This document shows positions 58,301 through 61,300 of a DNA stretch of 64,000 nt, piece by piece. Below the pieces are notes generated by a model. It was given only the letters and a program-made list of their open reading frames with translations, searched no databases and was not told the DNA's origin. The stretch spans positions 558,001-622,000 of the forward strand of contig NC_065550.1 of the NCBI RefSeq assembly GCF_022605725.1. The letters are read 5' to 3'. Position 1 is the stretch's first letter; each line of letters opens with the position of its first letter. The stretch comes from Anthonomus grandis grandis (lineage: Eukaryota > Arthropoda > Insecta > Coleoptera > Curculionidae). The position numbers were made by a program, and so were the translations under genes.

Positions 58301-61300
58301 TGTACTTGGAGCAGAAATAAATTACAAAAGGACCCCACGTTTTTTAATAATGTCCTATTTACGGATGAGGCAACATTTCATAAAAACGGATCACTAAATA
58401 GACATAACTTCTAATCATTATTATTCATCCGAAAACCCCCATTTTATGCGGCAGATCGACTACCAGCATAGGTGGTCATTAAATGTGTGGGGTGGAATTA
58501 TTGGAAGCACCGTTATCGGTCCCTAATTTTTTAATGGTCATCTCAATGGAGAAATGTACCTTCAATTTTTACGAAATGAACTGCCTAGATTATTTGCAAA
58601 TGTTCCATGTTCCATTAATTACTAGAAACCGAATGTGGTTTCAACAGGACGGAGCTCCTCCACATTTTTCTCGAAATGTCACTGAATATTTAAATGTAAC
58701 CTTTGAAGAAAAATGAATTGGAAGGAATGGACCTATTAATTGGCCAGTCAGATCACCTGACCTAACAAAATTAGATTTTTTTTATGGGGTTTTGTAAAAG
58801 AAATTTTTTATAGTAGCAATCCACCTACAACGGCAGTAGATATGGAGCAGAGAATACGGGATGCGTTTGCTCAAGTAACTCCACAAATGCTACATGCAGT
58901 AGAAAGAAGTTTCCAGGAACGTATTAGTTTATGTTTTGAACAAAACGGAGGACGTATTGAACACTTAATGTAATAATAATAAAATGATAAATATTTTTAA
59001 TATGCTTGTTTAATTATTATCGTGAATATTTTAAAAACGACTAAAGATAGCTAATATGTTTACATAATAAAAAATGTTCATGTATTAAATCTTCATTAAA
59101 TGGATAAAAAATATACAGGGTGTTCCATTTAAAAAAAGCTAGAAATGGAGCTTTGAAATTCGTAAAATATGATTGCTTACTACGAACACACTGTATATGA
59201 CAGAAGGAAACAATTTGAGTCAAAGTATTTCTCCATTCTTCTAGAATCCCAATTAAGTCCAATATTGACATTGAATTAACATTTCTAGTCAAACTGCGCA
59301 TGACAAAGCAGCCATATTTAGCGCGTATACTAGGTAGCCTAAGGCGGTCTTAAAAATAAAATAAAAAGAATGACATTCCATTAAAAAAAAATGCTGCTTA
59401 TATCGCTCTACTTTTTTGAAGCACCCTGTATACTTCAAAATATTTTCCAGATATGCGCTATCAGGTCCCAAAAATTTTTTAAGAGGTTAGAAATTTTTAA
59501 CCTTATTTTTTTAGGCTTTATGGAAGACCGACGCACTGTTGCAGGACCCTGTATATTCCCTAAAAAGAGGTCTACAGGAGGGCATCGATGATAGTCCGGC
59601 AATACACCTAAGAATCTGTTTTTGGTTAATTAATACTCGACGTGCATCCGACGTACAGCCCCAGAGCTGAATACCCTACAAATATTTTAAAATATACAGG
59701 GTGCTTTAAAAAAAGTATAGCGATATAAGCGGCTTTTTATTTAAAATAGAGTGCCATTTTTTAATTTAATTTTTGAGACCACTTTAGGCTACTACTTTAG
59801 TATATGCGCTAAATAGGGCTACTTTGTCATGAGCAGTTTGACTGCAGTCATTTTTTTTACAAAAAAAAGGAAAAATCTTTACATTATTCAATTTCATCTT
59901 GACAATAGAAATGTAAATATTAGGTTAAATTCGGATTCTAAAAGAATGGAAGATTACTTTGACTTAAATGGGTTTTTTTCTGTCATGTAGAGCGTGTTAG
60001 AAATAATCATTCAAATTTTACAAATTTCAAAGCTTCATTTCTGATAGCTTTTCACAAATTTCAAAGCTTCATCTGGATAACGAGTAATATTAAACATCTA
60101 ATTAAATTAAGAGACAAAGCTTGCAAAAAATATACTCGACAAAGAACTCTGGTGAATTTGACATATTACAGGCAATTAAAAATTATACTAAACACGCAAT
60201 TAATCGCGAAAAAATTACTTTTTTCAAGCAAATGTCTATAGAAAGAGTTAAAGAATTTTGGAACAAAGCAAAAAAACTTAATTTTACCAAAAAAAAGATT
60301 GACTCTATTCCTGAAAATCTCAATTTACCCGAGGACTTAAATAATTTTTTTTCGAACACCGTGGGCCCTACTAATTCAACATCATTAGAAAAACTTAACT
60401 TTTATAATTCAAATACATTTAGTCACTTTGAGACGGAATTTAATATAAGTCTTATAACTGAAAATAAAACTGTCGATATTATAAATAAAATAGGGTCAAA
60501 TGCAATAGATGGTGATGGAATTTCCATTAGAGATCTTAAACTATGTCTTCCGTTTTGTCTTAAGCCATTAGTCAATATTTTAAATTCCTGCATCTTAGAA
60601 AACCAATTCCCCGATTATTGGAAAAAAGCGATACTCATTCCCGTACCAAAAATACCTTGTCCAACAGATTATAAAGACATTAGGCCAATAAGTATTCTGC
60701 CTGTCATTTCAAAAATCTTAGAACGTCACCTATATAACGAAATAGCTGACTATGTTTATAATTTAAAAATTATTCCTGATTGCCAGTCAGGATTTCGTAA
60801 ATCTTTTAGTACTATAACAAGTCTTATCAGTATTGTTAATGATATCAGGTTTAAAGAGGATTCAAAGGAAATAACTTGCCTAACTCTTTTAGATCTAAGT
60901 AAAGCATTTGATTCCATAGATCACCAAATGCTTTTGGCAAAACTGCACTATTATGGTTTTTCGGCAAATGCCATAAATTTTTTTAGCTCTTATCTTAAAG
61001 ATCGGTTACATTGTGTCCGAACGGTGAATGATGGTGAATTTACATTTTCAAGGTTTTTGTCATTGAAAAAAGGGGTGCCTCAGGGTTCCATATTAGGCCC
61101 CTTACTTTTCTCTTTATATGTTGCGGACATGAATCAGTGCATCGAAAATTCTAAGCTGCACCAATTTGCTGACGACTCCGAAATTTATAATTCTTTTAAA
61201 ATATCAGACGTTCAGGTGGCACAGAATAAAATTAACGCCGACTTAAATCAGATTGCTTTGTTTGCTGAAAACCATAACCTCAAACTAAATGCTTCAAAGT

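Larger units (their letters stand above)
56645..59690 (-). mobile_element. LINE C-terminal fragment, cleanly split by a mariner at TA
   Basis: Right piece (59690-59552, minus): GCTSDARRVLINQKQILRCI, AGLSSMPSCRPLFRE; left piece (57028-56645): ILTFAYM region, then SMPHSKLLITKKCV, NKCFYDVDSYLAD and a 3' tail of gattttgatttttga type at 56645. Removing 57029-59551 plus one TA restores the motif order of an RT C-terminus in one frame. Confidence 0.75.

Noticed and set aside
56953..59591. Mirror-image ORFs (both starting MLLIS.YFFEAP) in the arms of the 57029 element
   Set aside because: They are readings of the same inverted repeat, without codon bias or domain.
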